This document shows, piece after piece, positions 1-8,185 of a stretch of DNA of 64,000 nucleotides. The stretch comes from Ardenticatenales bacterium (GTDB lineage Bacteria; Chloroflexota; Anaerolineae; Epilineales; Epilineaceae). Under the pieces are notes generated by a model. That model saw nothing but the letters and a program-made list of their open reading frames with translations. It made no database searches and had not been told where the DNA came from. Each line of letters opens with the position of its first letter. The first letter of the stretch is position 1. The position numbers were made by a program, and so were the translations under genes. The stretch covers positions 175,766 through 239,765 of the forward strand of contig JADYYS010000039.1 in the NCBI GenBank assembly GCA_020853525.1, read 5' to 3'.

Positions 1-1
1 G

Positions 2-1705
2 CGGACCGAGGGCGTCACGTCCCAGCCGCTGGCGTTCGCCTGCACGCTGAGCGACGTCTCGATCACGCCGGGCAGGACGGTCTGGATCGCCGGCCACGAA
101 CCGACGGCGGACGGTGAAACGCGGTCGCTCGTCGCGGTGCGGGACGGCGACGGCTGGCGGCGGGTGGACCACCCGACGGGGTACTTCGTCACCGCGCTCT
201 GGCTGCGGACGGAGGCGGACGGCTGGGCAGCCGTGACCGGCAGCGACGGCGCCCGGCTGCTGCGCTGGGACGGCGCGGCGTGGCGGGCGGTGCCGGCGCC
301 CGGCTTCAACGGCGGCATCCGGGACTTTCACGGCATCGCCGCCGACGACGTTTGGGCGGTCGGCGGCGCGCTCGGCTGGATGGACGTGCCCAGCGTGCGG
401 ACGATCCTGCACTTCGACGGAACGGCCTGGCGGGTGGCCGTCGACGACAGCCAGGGCGAACTGCGCGCCGTCGAGGTACGCGCCGCGGACGACGTCTTCG
501 CCTCGGGCCAGCTCGGCGTCGCGCACTTCGACGGGCGCGGTTGGCAGTGGACGCAACCCGACGTCTACGTATCGGTCGACAACCCGTTCGGCCTGGGCGC
601 GCTCGCCCTGACCTCCGAAGGCGCGCTCTGGGCCGTCGGGCCGGACAACGTCCTGCGCCAGGACGGCAGCGGATGGTATCGCTGGGGCGGCACGCGTTCG
701 GGCGACTATACGCCGCTGCGGGCCGCCGTCGCCCCGAACGGCCGCGGGTTGGCCGTCGGCGTCGGCGGGCCGGTCGTCGCGCGGGACGACGACGGGCGCT
801 GGCGCGAGATCGAAGGCCCGGCCGAAGCCGACCGCCTCGACGGCGTGACGGCGGTGGGCGGCGATGTTTGGTGGGCCACCTTGACGGAGCGCGACAGCGG
901 CGGACAGGGCCGCGTCGGCCGGTACCGAACGACGACGGCACTGCGCTACGCGGCCGGCACCTGGACGGCCTTCGACCTCCCGACGGAACGGCGGATCGCC
1001 GCCATCGCCGGCATGGCGCCGGAGAGCGTGTTCGCGCTGGCGACGGAACGAACGGAGGAACGCGCCGGCGATCCGCCCGCCACGGACGTGTTGCGGTTCG
1101 ACGGCGAACGCTGGCAGCCGATGACCACGCTGCCCGACGCCGCGCGGCTCCTGTCGGCGGTCGACGCGCACACGGCGTGGGCCGTCGGCAGCGACGCCTG
1201 GCGGCTCGAAGCGGGCACGTGGCGATCGGCCGGCCTGCCGGCGGGCTTGCGCGGCCAGATCAGCGACATCGCGTTCGACGGCCGCGACCACGGCTGGCTC
1301 GTCGGCCAGGGCATCGTCTTCGAGCGCAGCGACGGGCGATGGATCGATCGAACGGCAGGACTGGCCGGCTTGCCGCACCAGACCGACCTCTGGGACGTGG
1401 CGATCGCCCCGGACGGGTCGCCGTGGGCGATCGGCTGGCAGCTGCGGTACGCGGACAGCGGCGCGCTGTTCCACCTGAGCGCCGGCCGCTGGCGGCGCGT
1501 GGGCCTCGGCCCCGTGGCGGACGTCGTCGGCAGCGGCGGGTTCGGCCTGCGGATCGAGGGCCGTCCCGACCGCTACGACGTCTGGCTCAGCGGCCCGAGC
1601 GAGACGATCGCGCGCGTGACGCACAGGCGCGATGCCGGGCCGCCGGCGAACGACGGCCGCCTCTTCCTGCCGTACCTGCCGCATTCGCCGATCTCCGCCC
1701 GCTGA
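2..1705 (+). CDS. Secreted-type beta-propeller protein, C-terminal part (5' end outside window)
   Basis: The frame is open from the first bases, so the gene starts upstream of the window; the GTG at 137 is only an internal candidate. The protein shows repeated blades with the pattern DVWAVG...HFDGTAWR, seen about every 45-60 residues, with conserved tryptophans and small or acidic turns. This is typical of Ycf48/BNR-like or sortilin-like beta-propellers, which act as binding scaffolds. The C terminus reads RLFLPYLPHSPISAR, which contains the aromatic-LP motif shared by many exported proteins in this window. A surface or periplasmic binding role is inferred, and no catalytic residues are seen. 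The stop lies 13 bases before the next gene on the same strand. Confidence 0.75.
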   Translation, partial: RTEGVTSQPLAFACTLSDVSITPGRTVWIAGHEPTADGETRSLVAVRDGDGWRRVDHPTGYFVTALWLRTEADGWAAVTGSDGARLLRWDGAAWRAVPAPGFNGGIRDFHGIAADDVWAVGGALGWMDVPSVRTILHFDGTAWRVAVDDSQGELRAVEVRAADDVFASGQLGVAHFDGRGWQWTQPDVYVSVDNPFGLGALALTSEGALWAVGPDNVLRQDGSGWYRWGGTRSGDYTPLRAAVAPNGRGLAVGVGGPVVARDDDGRWREIEGPAEADRLDGVTAVGGDVWWATLTERDSGGQGRVGRYRTTTALRYAAGTWTAFDLPTERRIAAIAGMAPESVFALATERTEERAGDPPATDVLRFDGERWQPMTTLPDAARLLSAVDAHTAWAVGSDAWRLEAGTWRSAGLPAGLRGQISDIAFDGRDHGWLVGQGIVFERSDGRWIDRTAGLAGLPHQTDLWDVAIAPDGSPWAIGWQLRYADSGALFHLSAGRWRRVGLGPVADVVGSGGFGLRIEGRPDRYDVWLSGPSETIARVTHRRDAGPPANDGRLFLPYLPHSPISAR

Positions 1706-1718
1706 GGTCCGGGTGACC

Positions 1719-2105
1719 ATGGCTGCGGCCCCCCCGCCCTCCGCCACGTTCTTCGACCACGTCTACGCCGTCGTCCGCCGCGTCCCCCGGGGCCGCGTGA
1801 CGACGTACGGCGCCGTGGCACAGATGCTCGGCCGACCGCGCGGGGCGCGCGCCGTCGGATATGCGTTGAACGCGCTGAAGGACCACGGCGATGATTCGGC
1901 GTACGGCGACGTTCCGTGGCAGCGCGTGATCAACGCCCAGGGCCGGATCAGCATCGTGAACCGCGCGTTCGACGCGGCCGAGCAGGCGGCGCGGCTGCGA
2001 GCCGAGGGGGTCGCCGTGGATGACACGCTGCGGATCGACCTCGACCGCTTCGGCTGGGACGGGCTGGACTGGGCGGAGGTCGCGGCGATCATCGGACGGC
2101 GTTAG
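1719..2105 (+). CDS. atl: Alkyltransferase-like (ATL) DNA-binding protein, MGMT family
   Basis: This 128-residue protein matches the DNA-binding domain of O6-alkylguanine-DNA alkyltransferases. It has the helix-turn-helix segment RGRVTTYGAVAQMLG, then RAVGYAL, which carries the arginine that intercalates in this family. The active-site PCHR motif reads PWQRV, with Trp67 in place of the acceptor cysteine, so direct alkyl transfer is not expected. Family knowledge says ATL proteins bind O6-alkylguanine and hand the lesion to nucleotide excision repair. ATG at 1719 was chosen because the domain starts soon after; GTG at 1713 is an alternative. The stop overlaps the convergent minus-strand gene by 4 bases. 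Confidence 0.9.
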   Translation: MAAAPPPSATFFDHVYAVVRRVPRGRVTTYGAVAQMLGRPRGARAVGYALNALKDHGDDSAYGDVPWQRVINAQGRISIVNRAFDAAEQAARLRAEGVAVDDTLRIDLDRFGWDGLDWAEVAAIIGRR

Positions 2106-2605
2106 TCGCGTCCGGCTCGATCGTCGTCCGTGCCTGCGTCGAGACGGGTGGCGGCGACGTCGACCACCCGCCCCGGCCACGGCCCGTCCCGACGCACGTG
2201 GTTCGCCCAGTACCAGCCGAGCGTCATCGTCGGCAGGAGCTGCGTGCCGGGCACGAGGCCTTCCCAGAGCGACGCTCCGCGCAGCGGCTTCAGCGGCGTC
2301 TGGTTGGCGATGAACCACGCGAGCGGCGATCCGAAGAAGTCCAGCCCCAGGTCCACGGCGTCGATGGCCAGCGGTACGGCGATCGTGACGGAGCGCAGCG
2401 CGTAGAGACCGGTGTCATCCAGGCCGACCGTCATCCGGCGGATGATCCGGAAGATGATGAACGCCCACAGCGCCACCAGGCCGAGGACGAGCGCGAAGTA
2501 CGTCGTCAGCAGGCCGATGAGCGTCCGTACGAAGTCGTCGGCCACTTCGGGCACCTGGGCGACGTGGGCCAGCAGGGCGGCGGCGACCGGGGCGATCACG
2601 CGCAC
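2102..2605 (-). CDS. Small integral membrane protein of unknown function
   Basis: This 167-residue protein is not recognised as a named family. It has hydrophobic stretches near residues 3-20, 25-52 (FALVLGLVALWAFIIF) and 68-90, so two to four membrane helices are likely. The C-terminal third is hydrophilic and Asp/Arg-rich. The GTG start at 2605 lies 10 bases inside the end of the sirtuin gene, which suggests translational coupling and one transcript. The TAA stop overlaps the TAG stop of the convergent ATL gene. A structural or transport role is possible, but nothing in the sequence fixes it. Confidence 0.7.
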   Translation of the reverse strand: MRVIAPVAAALLAHVAQVPEVADDFVRTLIGLLTTYFALVLGLVALWAFIIFRIIRRMTVGLDDTGLYALRSVTIAVPLAIDAVDLGLDFFGSPLAWFIANQTPLKPLRGASLWEGLVPGTQLLPTMTLGWYWANHVRRDGPWPGRVVDVAATRLDAGTDDDRAGRD

Positions 2606-3387
2606 GCCTCGACGAGCGCCGGAAGCGCCGTGGCCGCTCCGGCGCGCACGACGTGGTCGGCATGCGCCGACAGCGGCGTCGGCGCCGGGTTGATCTCGAT
2701 CAGGACGGCGCGGTGCTCCAGCGCGCGCAGCGGGAAGCTGGCCACCGGCTCGACCTCGCCGGACGTCCCGACGCTCACGAGGACGTCACACGCGCGGATG
2801 GCCCGCAGCGCCCGTCCGACGGCCGCCATCGGCAGCGCCTCGCCGAACCACACGACGTCCGGCCGCAGCCGCCCGCCGCATGCGGGGCAGCGCGGGGGCA
2901 CGACGGTCGAGGCGTCATGGGCACCGGCCTCGCCCCCGTCGGCGCGGCAGTCGAAGCACCGCGTGCGGTGGATGTCGCCGTGGACCGCGACGACGTTCCG
3001 GCTGCCGGCGGCGCGGTGCAGACCGTCGATGTTCTGCGTCACGACGGTCACCGATCCGCCCCGCGCCGCGAACCGTGCCTCGAGCGCCGCCAGCGCCACG
3101 TGGCCCGCGTTCGGCCGGGCGCCAGCCATCGACCGGCGCCGCTCGGCGTACCAACGCCATACCTTGCCCGCGTCGCGCTCGAACGCGCGCGGCGTGGCGA
3201 ACTCGTCGGGGTCGAACATCGACCAGATCCCGCCCGCGTCGCGGAACGTCGGGATCCCGCTCTCGGCGGACATGCCGGCACCGGTCAGGACGACGACGCG
3301 GCGGGCAAGGACCAGCGCGCCGGCGGCCGCCGTGATCTGGACATTCTCGGTCGCGACGGCGGAGCGCAGCGACGGGTTTGGTAGCAT
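2596..3387 (-). CDS. cobB: SIR2-family NAD-dependent protein deacylase (sirtuin)
   Basis: This 263-residue cytoplasmic enzyme should remove acyl groups from lysines using NAD+. The NAD-binding GAGMSAESGIPTFR motif is at about residues 36-49, TQNIDGLH at 117-124 and the catalytic His at 136. A structural zinc site is formed by Cys144, Cys147, Cys167 and Cys170, followed by VWFGE and GTS motifs. Tyr80 and Arg83 match the Y-x-x-R pair that in CobB and Sirt5 recognises succinyl- or malonyl-lysine, so desuccinylase activity is plausible. The ATG at 3387 is followed by a short disordered lead-in before the fold. The gene overlaps the next one, a small membrane protein. Confidence 0.93.
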   Translation of the reverse strand: MLPNPSLRSAVATENVQITAAAGALVLARRVVVLTGAGMSAESGIPTFRDAGGIWSMFDPDEFATPRAFERDAGKVWRWYAERRRSMAGARPNAGHVALAALEARFAARGGSVTVVTQNIDGLHRAAGSRNVVAVHGDIHRTRCFDCRADGGEAGAHDASTVVPPRCPACGGRLRPDVVWFGEALPMAAVGRALRAIRACDVLVSVGTSGEVEPVASFPLRALEHRAVLIEINPAPTPLSAHADHVVRAGAATALPALVEACA

Positions 3388-3426
3388 GGTGCCTCCCTGG
3401 GCCGAGTATAGCCCCGACCGATCGGC

Positions 3427-3432
3427 TACACT
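3427..3432 (+). promoter_or_regulatory. Candidate -10 element TACACT upstream of the two-VWA gene
   Basis: TACACT lies 41 bases before the ATG at 3474, in the 86-base gap between the divergent sirtuin and VWA genes. The same hexamer occurs before several other genes in this window. No convincing -35 was found at the expected distance, so support is weak. Confidence 0.3.
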
Positions 3433-3473
3433 CGTGCCTGCGACGATCCGACCTGCGCCGACCCGAGCCGCCG

Positions 3474-6400
3474 ATGATCCCTCCCGTCAATGCCCGCGCC
3501 CTGTCCGCCGCCCTCCGCACCGCCCTCATCGGTGCGGCCGTCGCCGTCCCGGCGGCCGTCGCCGCGCTCCGCCCCACCCCCCCCGCCGCCGCGCAGACCG
3601 TCGGCCGCTGGGGCCTCGCCGACAGCATCCACCTGCCGCCCTTGCCTGCGGCGCCGATCGACATCGCGCTCGACCGAACCGGCGAGCTGCTGCTGGCCGA
3701 TGGGGACAACCGGGCGGTGCAAGTGTACCGGGGCGGCGAGATCGAGCCTTCGGCCTGGTGGCAGGCACCCGAGGAGCTGAATGCCCTCACGCCGCGGCCG
3801 GACCTGCCCTCCGTGCGGCTGCCGTACGCCGTCGCCGCCGACCCGCGCCAGAGCAGCGGCCGCCGGTACGTGCTCTGGGCGGAGATCTTCCAAGGCTCGG
3901 ACAGCCTGGGGGACGGCGTCACGGTCTACTATCTCGAGTGCCGCCTGCCCGACGGCCAGCGCGAGTCCGTCGTGCGCGTCGACACGTTCGAGCTGGCGCG
4001 CGGCGACCTCGGCGTCGCGGTCGATCTGGCGGTCCACCCGCGGACGGGCGACGTCATCGCCGTCCTCGGCGGCACCGCGCTGCGCGTCGATCGCGCTTCC
4101 GGCGAGACCCAGCGCCTGACCAGGATCGGGCGCGACGGCGAGCTCGTCCGGTTCGCCGTCGCGCCCGGTGGCGACATGGTGGCGGCATCGCCCTGGATCG
4201 GCCTCGTCGTACGGTTCGACCTGCGGGGCGACGTCGTGCGGTCCTTCGATCTCGGCGCCAGCGGCTATGTCCCGCTCGCCGTCGCCGTCGACGCCGCCGA
4301 CGCCGTGTACGCCCTCGTCCGGCCCGAGTCCGCGGCGACGACCGACCCGGCGCTGCTCGTGACGTTCGACGCCGCCGGCCGCCCGGTCGTCGTCTGGACG
4401 GCCCGCGCGCTCGGCGCGCCGTCGCCCGAGGGCGACTGGCCGTTCGCGCTGGCGATGGCCGACGACGGCCCGGCCGGCGGCTGGGCGGTGACGACGACGG
4501 GCCCGGCGCCGGGCGGCCGGCTGCGCGTGCAGGGCCGCCTGGCCGGCGGCGGCGCGCGGGCGGCGATCGTCGGGACGACGGCCAAGCCGGCGTGGGCGCC
4601 GCGGCTGGGGGGCGAGGCTTGGGGCAGCGGGATCGCGCTGGCGGCACCCTCCGCCGGCGAGCGCGACGGGGCGAGCGTGGCCGCCCTCGACCTGCGCGGC
4701 GAGCGCGTCGTGGCATATGCCGACGGCGGCGCGATGATCGGCAGCCGGATCGTGCCGAGCAACACGCTCGACATCGCCATGGGGGCGGAGGCCGAGGTCT
4801 ACCTGACGACCGCCGACGGGGCCGTCGAGCGGCGCGGGTACATCGGCCAGACCGGGTGGAGCGATCTGCCGGCCGTCTGGAGGGTGCCCGTGGCGCTGGC
4901 GCTCGGCGGGCGGATCAGCGCCGGCACGCACCTCGCCGTGACGCAGCCCCGCGGCCGCGAGGCGGTGCTGCTCGACCTCGATTCGGGCGGCGAGACCGGC
5001 CGGATCCGCTGGCCGGCCGGCCAGGGCCTCTGGCCCACCGATGTCGCCGCCCTGGCGCCCGACGCGGCGTTCCCGACCGGCATCGTCCTGACCGCCGACC
5101 TCGTCGCCGCCCGCGTGCAGGGCTGGAATCCGATCGCGCCCGGTCCGCTGCGCGGCGACTGGCCGATGGGCCTGCTGGCCGGACCGCGCCGTCTGGCGGT
5201 CGCGACGGTGCCGGACGCCGTGGCGGCCCAGGCGGGGGCGCGCTCGACCACGTGGGTCGCCGGGCTCCTGGCGGACGGCACCGTCGAGGTGCATGCGCTG
5301 ACCGAGCGCGACGAGTCGCTCGTCGGACGCTTCTCGCCTCGCCGCGGCGACGGCACGCTGATCAGCGCCGACGACATCGCCCTCGACCGCTTCGGCGCCG
5401 TCTGGCTCTCCGACCGCCGCCGCGCCTCCCTCCACGTCTTCGTGTCGGGCGGCGGCACGCCGATGCCCCCGTCCTGGACACCCGGCCCGTCGCCCACGCC
5501 GGCGGCCACACCGACGTTCTCGCCCGGCGCGTGCATGGTCACGGGCGACAAGGTGGCCGGCCCGCCGCGGATCGTCCTCGGCGCGACGGCGAACGTCACG
5601 CTCACGCTGGCCGCCCGCTGCCCCGCCACGACGCGCCTCGCCGGCGCCGACGTCCTGCTGGCGATCGACCGCTCGGGCTCGATGGCCGGCGCCAAGCTGG
5701 CCGCGGCGCAGGCGGCGGCACGGACGTTCACCGAGCTGCTCGACGTCCGCCACCATCGCGTCGGCCTCGTCGCGTTCGAGACGACGGCATCGATCGTCTC
5801 GCCGCTGTCCACCGACCTCGTCCGGACGATCGACGCCCTCGACGGCCTCGCCGCAACGGGCTCGACGAACCTGGCGGCGGCGATCGACACCGCCGTGGCC
5901 CACTTGGTGGCCGCCGGGCGGCCGGACGCGCTGCCGGTCGTCGTGCTCCTGACGGACGGCCGGCAGAACGGGCCCGGCGATCCGCTCCTGGCCGCCGATG
6001 CCGCCCGCCGGTCCGGCACCCAGCTCTACACGATCGGCCTCGGCGCGGACGTGAACCGCCCGGCGCTCGTCGCGATCGCCGGGCGGCAGGACCGGTTCTT
6101 CGACGCGCCGATGCCCGAGGACCTGTTTCCGGTGTACGGCGAGATCCTGCGCTCCGTGACGACGAGCCTGGCGGGCAACCTCGTCATCGACGACGCGATG
6201 GGCGGCGAGGTCGAGCTCGTGGCCGGCTCGGCGCGGCCTGCGGCGTTCGAGGACGGGACGCGGGCGCTGCAATGGGGCCGGACGCTGTTGCCGGAGAGCG
6301 GGATCACGCTGACCTACCAGATCCGACCGCTCCGGACCGGCCGCCTGCGGACGAACCTTGGCGCCGTGGCGGAGTACTCCGACGGCGACGGCGCGCGCCG

Positions 6401-7067
6401 GACGTTCACGTTTCCGGTCCCCGAGATCGAGGTCGTCGCCCCGACGCCCACGCCGACCGCCACCCCGACACCGCTGCCGCGCCCGGTCTACCTGCCGGCC
6501 GCCTACCGTCTCGCCTGCCTGCCCGGCGCGCGGCGCAACGACGTCGTCGTCGTGATCGACACGTCGGGCAGCATGGTCGGCGCCAAGCTGGAGGCGGCCA
6601 AGGCCGCGGCGCGGACGTTCGTCGGCCTGCTCGGCGAGAGCGGCGACCTGGCGGCCGTCATCGGCTTCAGCGAGCAGCCGACGCTGGCCGCCGGCCTGAC
6701 GGGCGACGACGCCGTGCTGATGGCGGCCATCGACGGCCTCGCCTCGAGCCCCGGCACCCGGATCGACCGCGCGCTGCGGGCCGCTGCCGGCGAGCTCGCC
6801 GGCAGCCCGAACCGCCGGCCCGGCAGCCGCGGGGTGGTCGTTCTCCTGTCCGACGGCACACAGAACGGCCCCGTCGAGCCGGTGCGCGAGGTGGCGACCG
6901 CCTTGAAGGCCTCGGGCACGCTCGTCTTCGCGATCGGACTGGGCGCGGACGTCGATGCCGCGCTGCTCGTGGACGTCGCCAGCCCGGACGGGTACCGCGC
7001 GGCGGCGGACGAACGGGTGCTGGAGGAGATCTATCGCGGGCTGGCGGCCGTCGTCGCCTGTCGCTGA
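3474..7067 (+). CDS. Secreted beta-propeller protein with two VWA domains (VWA paralogue 1)
   Basis: This is a 1197-residue exported protein. Residues 1-40 form a signal peptide (Arg, then an Ala/Val-rich core, then PAAAQ). Residues of about 45-650 are beta-propeller-like repeats. A Pro/Thr linker is followed by a Cys-flanked Ig-like module starting CMVTGDK. The first VWA domain has MIDAS motif DRSGSM near residue 732 and LLTDGRQN near 828. Next comes a DUF11-like beta domain ending FPVPEIEVVAP. A second TPTPTATP linker leads into VYLPAAYR and a second VWA domain (DTSGSM near 1028, LLSDGTQN near 1125). Intact MIDAS residues suggest metal-dependent ligand binding. ATG 3474 starts the signal peptide. 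The ligand is unknown; an adhesive or sensing role is inferred. Confidence 0.85.
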   Translation: MIPPVNARALSAALRTALIGAAVAVPAAVAALRPTPPAAAQTVGRWGLADSIHLPPLPAAPIDIALDRTGELLLADGDNRAVQVYRGGEIEPSAWWQAPEELNALTPRPDLPSVRLPYAVAADPRQSSGRRYVLWAEIFQGSDSLGDGVTVYYLECRLPDGQRESVVRVDTFELARGDLGVAVDLAVHPRTGDVIAVLGGTALRVDRASGETQRLTRIGRDGELVRFAVAPGGDMVAASPWIGLVVRFDLRGDVVRSFDLGASGYVPLAVAVDAADAVYALVRPESAATTDPALLVTFDAAGRPVVVWTARALGAPSPEGDWPFALAMADDGPAGGWAVTTTGPAPGGRLRVQGRLAGGGARAAIVGTTAKPAWAPRLGGEAWGSGIALAAPSAGERDGASVAALDLRGERVVAYADGGAMIGSRIVPSNTLDIAMGAEAEVYLTTADGAVERRGYIGQTGWSDLPAVWRVPVALALGGRISAGTHLAVTQPRGREAVLLDLDSGGETGRIRWPAGQGLWPTDVAALAPDAAFPTGIVLTADLVAARVQGWNPIAPGPLRGDWPMGLLAGPRRLAVATVPDAVAAQAGARSTTWVAGLLADGTVEVHALTERDESLVGRFSPRRGDGTLISADDIALDRFGAVWLSDRRRASLHVFVSGGGTPMPPSWTPGPSPTPAATPTFSPGACMVTGDKVAGPPRIVLGATANVTLTLAARCPATTRLAGADVLLAIDRSGSMAGAKLAAAQAAARTFTELLDVRHHRVGLVAFETTASIVSPLSTDLVRTIDALDGLAATGSTNLAAAIDTAVAHLVAAGRPDALPVVVLLTDGRQNGPGDPLLAADAARRSGTQLYTIGLGADVNRPALVAIAGRQDRFFDAPMPEDLFPVYGEILRSVTTSLAGNLVIDDAMGGEVELVAGSARPAAFEDGTRALQWGRTLLPESGITLTYQIRPLRTGRLRTNLGAVAEYSDGDGARRTFTFPVPEIEVVAPTPTPTATPTPLPRPVYLPAAYRLACLPGARRNDVVVVIDTSGSMVGAKLEAAKAAARTFVGLLGESGDLAAVIGFSEQPTLAAGLTGDDAVLMAAIDGLASSPGTRIDRALRAAAGELAGSPNRRPGSRGVVVLLSDGTQNGPVEPVREVATALKASGTLVFAIGLGADVDAALLVDVASPDGYRAAADERVLEEIYRGLAAVVACR

Positions 7068-7109
7068 CGGACCGTGCGGCGCGCGGCCGATGTTGCCCTC
7101 GGGCGAGCG

Positions 7110-7134
7110 GCGCGGCAGTATAGCGGTGCCGCGC
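7110..7134. other. Perfect 8-bp inverted repeat around a TATAGC hexamer
   Basis: GCGCGGCA at 7110-7117 and TGCCGCGC at 7127-7134 pair perfectly. The 9-base loop contains TATAGC (7119-7124), which resembles a -10 element for the gene starting at 7220. It could be the terminator hairpin of the upstream VWA gene or an operator that covers a promoter. There is no T-run, so intrinsic termination is not clear. Confidence 0.35.
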
Positions 7135-7219
7135 GCTGCGACCCGAGCGGGTCGAAACGGTGTCTGACGTCCAGCGGCGCCCGGTTGGGCGCCGTCGCGT
7201 TCGAACATGGGGGATCGCG

Positions 7220-8185
7220 ATGAGTCGCTTGTGGAACGTTTGCCGCTGGGCCGCCGGGATCGGGGCCGCGGGTGTTGCCGTCGGGGCGATGGGGACCGCC
7301 GGCCGGATCGAACGGCCGACGCTCGCCCAGAACGGGACGAAGGTGTTCACCTATCTGCCGCTCGTCCTGCGCGGCGCCGGCCGCAACGACTTCCCGGCCG
7401 CCGCGACCGCGCGCCCGGCCACGGCGGCGCCGACCGCGACGGCCACGACGGTGCCCCCCACCGCCCCCCCAACGGAACCGCCGCCGTCCGCCACGCCGAC
7501 GCTCGACGTGACCGTCACCGCGACGCCCAGCATCTTCTCGACGGACGCGCCGACGCACACACCGCCGCCGACGGCCACGATGACGCCCGTGCCGACCTCG
7601 GACGGCCGCGTCTGCCGCGAGCTGACGACGAACGGGGACTTCGAGAAGGGTCCGAACGAGTGGGACCTCGTGTCCGGCTTCCGGGCGCGAACGCTGTCGC
7701 AGATCATCCGCAAGGCGGAACCGAACACGATCCCGCGGCCCACGTGGGGCGAATATTTCGCCGCCCTCGGCGGCGGCAGCCAGGGCGTCGTCGAGACGAT
7801 CACCCATCCCGGGCGACCGTTGCGCCTCTGGACGACGATTCAGTCGTCCCGTTTGATCTCCGCCTCTCTCAGCTTCGACTTCACGATGGCGACCGAGGAG
7901 ACGCTCAATCGCCGCGACGACGACACGCTGCAGCCCGTCTTCCTCAGCCAGGACGGCATGGAGGACGCGGTCAAGGACGCCATCGTGAGCGAGGAGAGCG
8001 TCCCGCTCAACCCGCCCTTCACGTGGAAGCGCTTCAGCTACGACGTCACGCGCCACGTCGTCGTCCGCCCGGGATGGGAGCGTTTCCAGCTGCAGATCAA
8101 GAGCCGAATGAGCGAGAACGTGCCCACTTGGCACTATATCGACGAGATCTCGCTGATCGTGTGCGAGAAGGGACCGATGCCTTAG
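7220..8185 (+). CDS. Exported protein with N-terminal LP motif, Thr-Pro stalk and CBM-like C-terminal domain
   Basis: The 321-residue product starts at ATG 7220, preceded by a G-rich Shine-Dalgarno-like stretch. The upstream in-frame ATG-less extension is Arg-rich and unlikely to be translated. Residues 1-35 form a signal peptide. The motif FTYLPLVLRG follows almost at once, then a Thr/Pro/Ala-rich stalk of about 75 residues. The C-terminal domain (from about 130) begins ELTTNGDFEKG and ends in DEISLIVCEK. That resembles the jelly-roll carbohydrate-binding-type domains found in secreted proteins, where NGDFE...W marks the first strand. Binding to polysaccharide is only an inference. The LP motif sits before the stalk here, the reverse of most neighbours. 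The stop overlaps the convergent oxidase gene by 4 bases. Confidence 0.75.
   Translation: MSRLWNVCRWAAGIGAAGVAVGAMGTAGRIERPTLAQNGTKVFTYLPLVLRGAGRNDFPAAATARPATAAPTATATTVPPTAPPTEPPPSATPTLDVTVTATPSIFSTDAPTHTPPPTATMTPVPTSDGRVCRELTTNGDFEKGPNEWDLVSGFRARTLSQIIRKAEPNTIPRPTWGEYFAALGGGSQGVVETITHPGRPLRLWTTIQSSRLISASLSFDFTMATEETLNRRDDDTLQPVFLSQDGMEDAVKDAIVSEESVPLNPPFTWKRFSYDVTRHVVVRPGWERFQLQIKSRMSENVPTWHYIDEISLIVCEKGPMP

Noticed and set aside
3426..7208. A 1260-codon open frame on the minus strand opposite the first two-VWA gene
   Set aside because: Its translation is Arg/Gly/His-rich without domain patterns, while the plus strand gives a signal peptide, propeller and two VWA domains. Long antisense frames are expected at this GC content.
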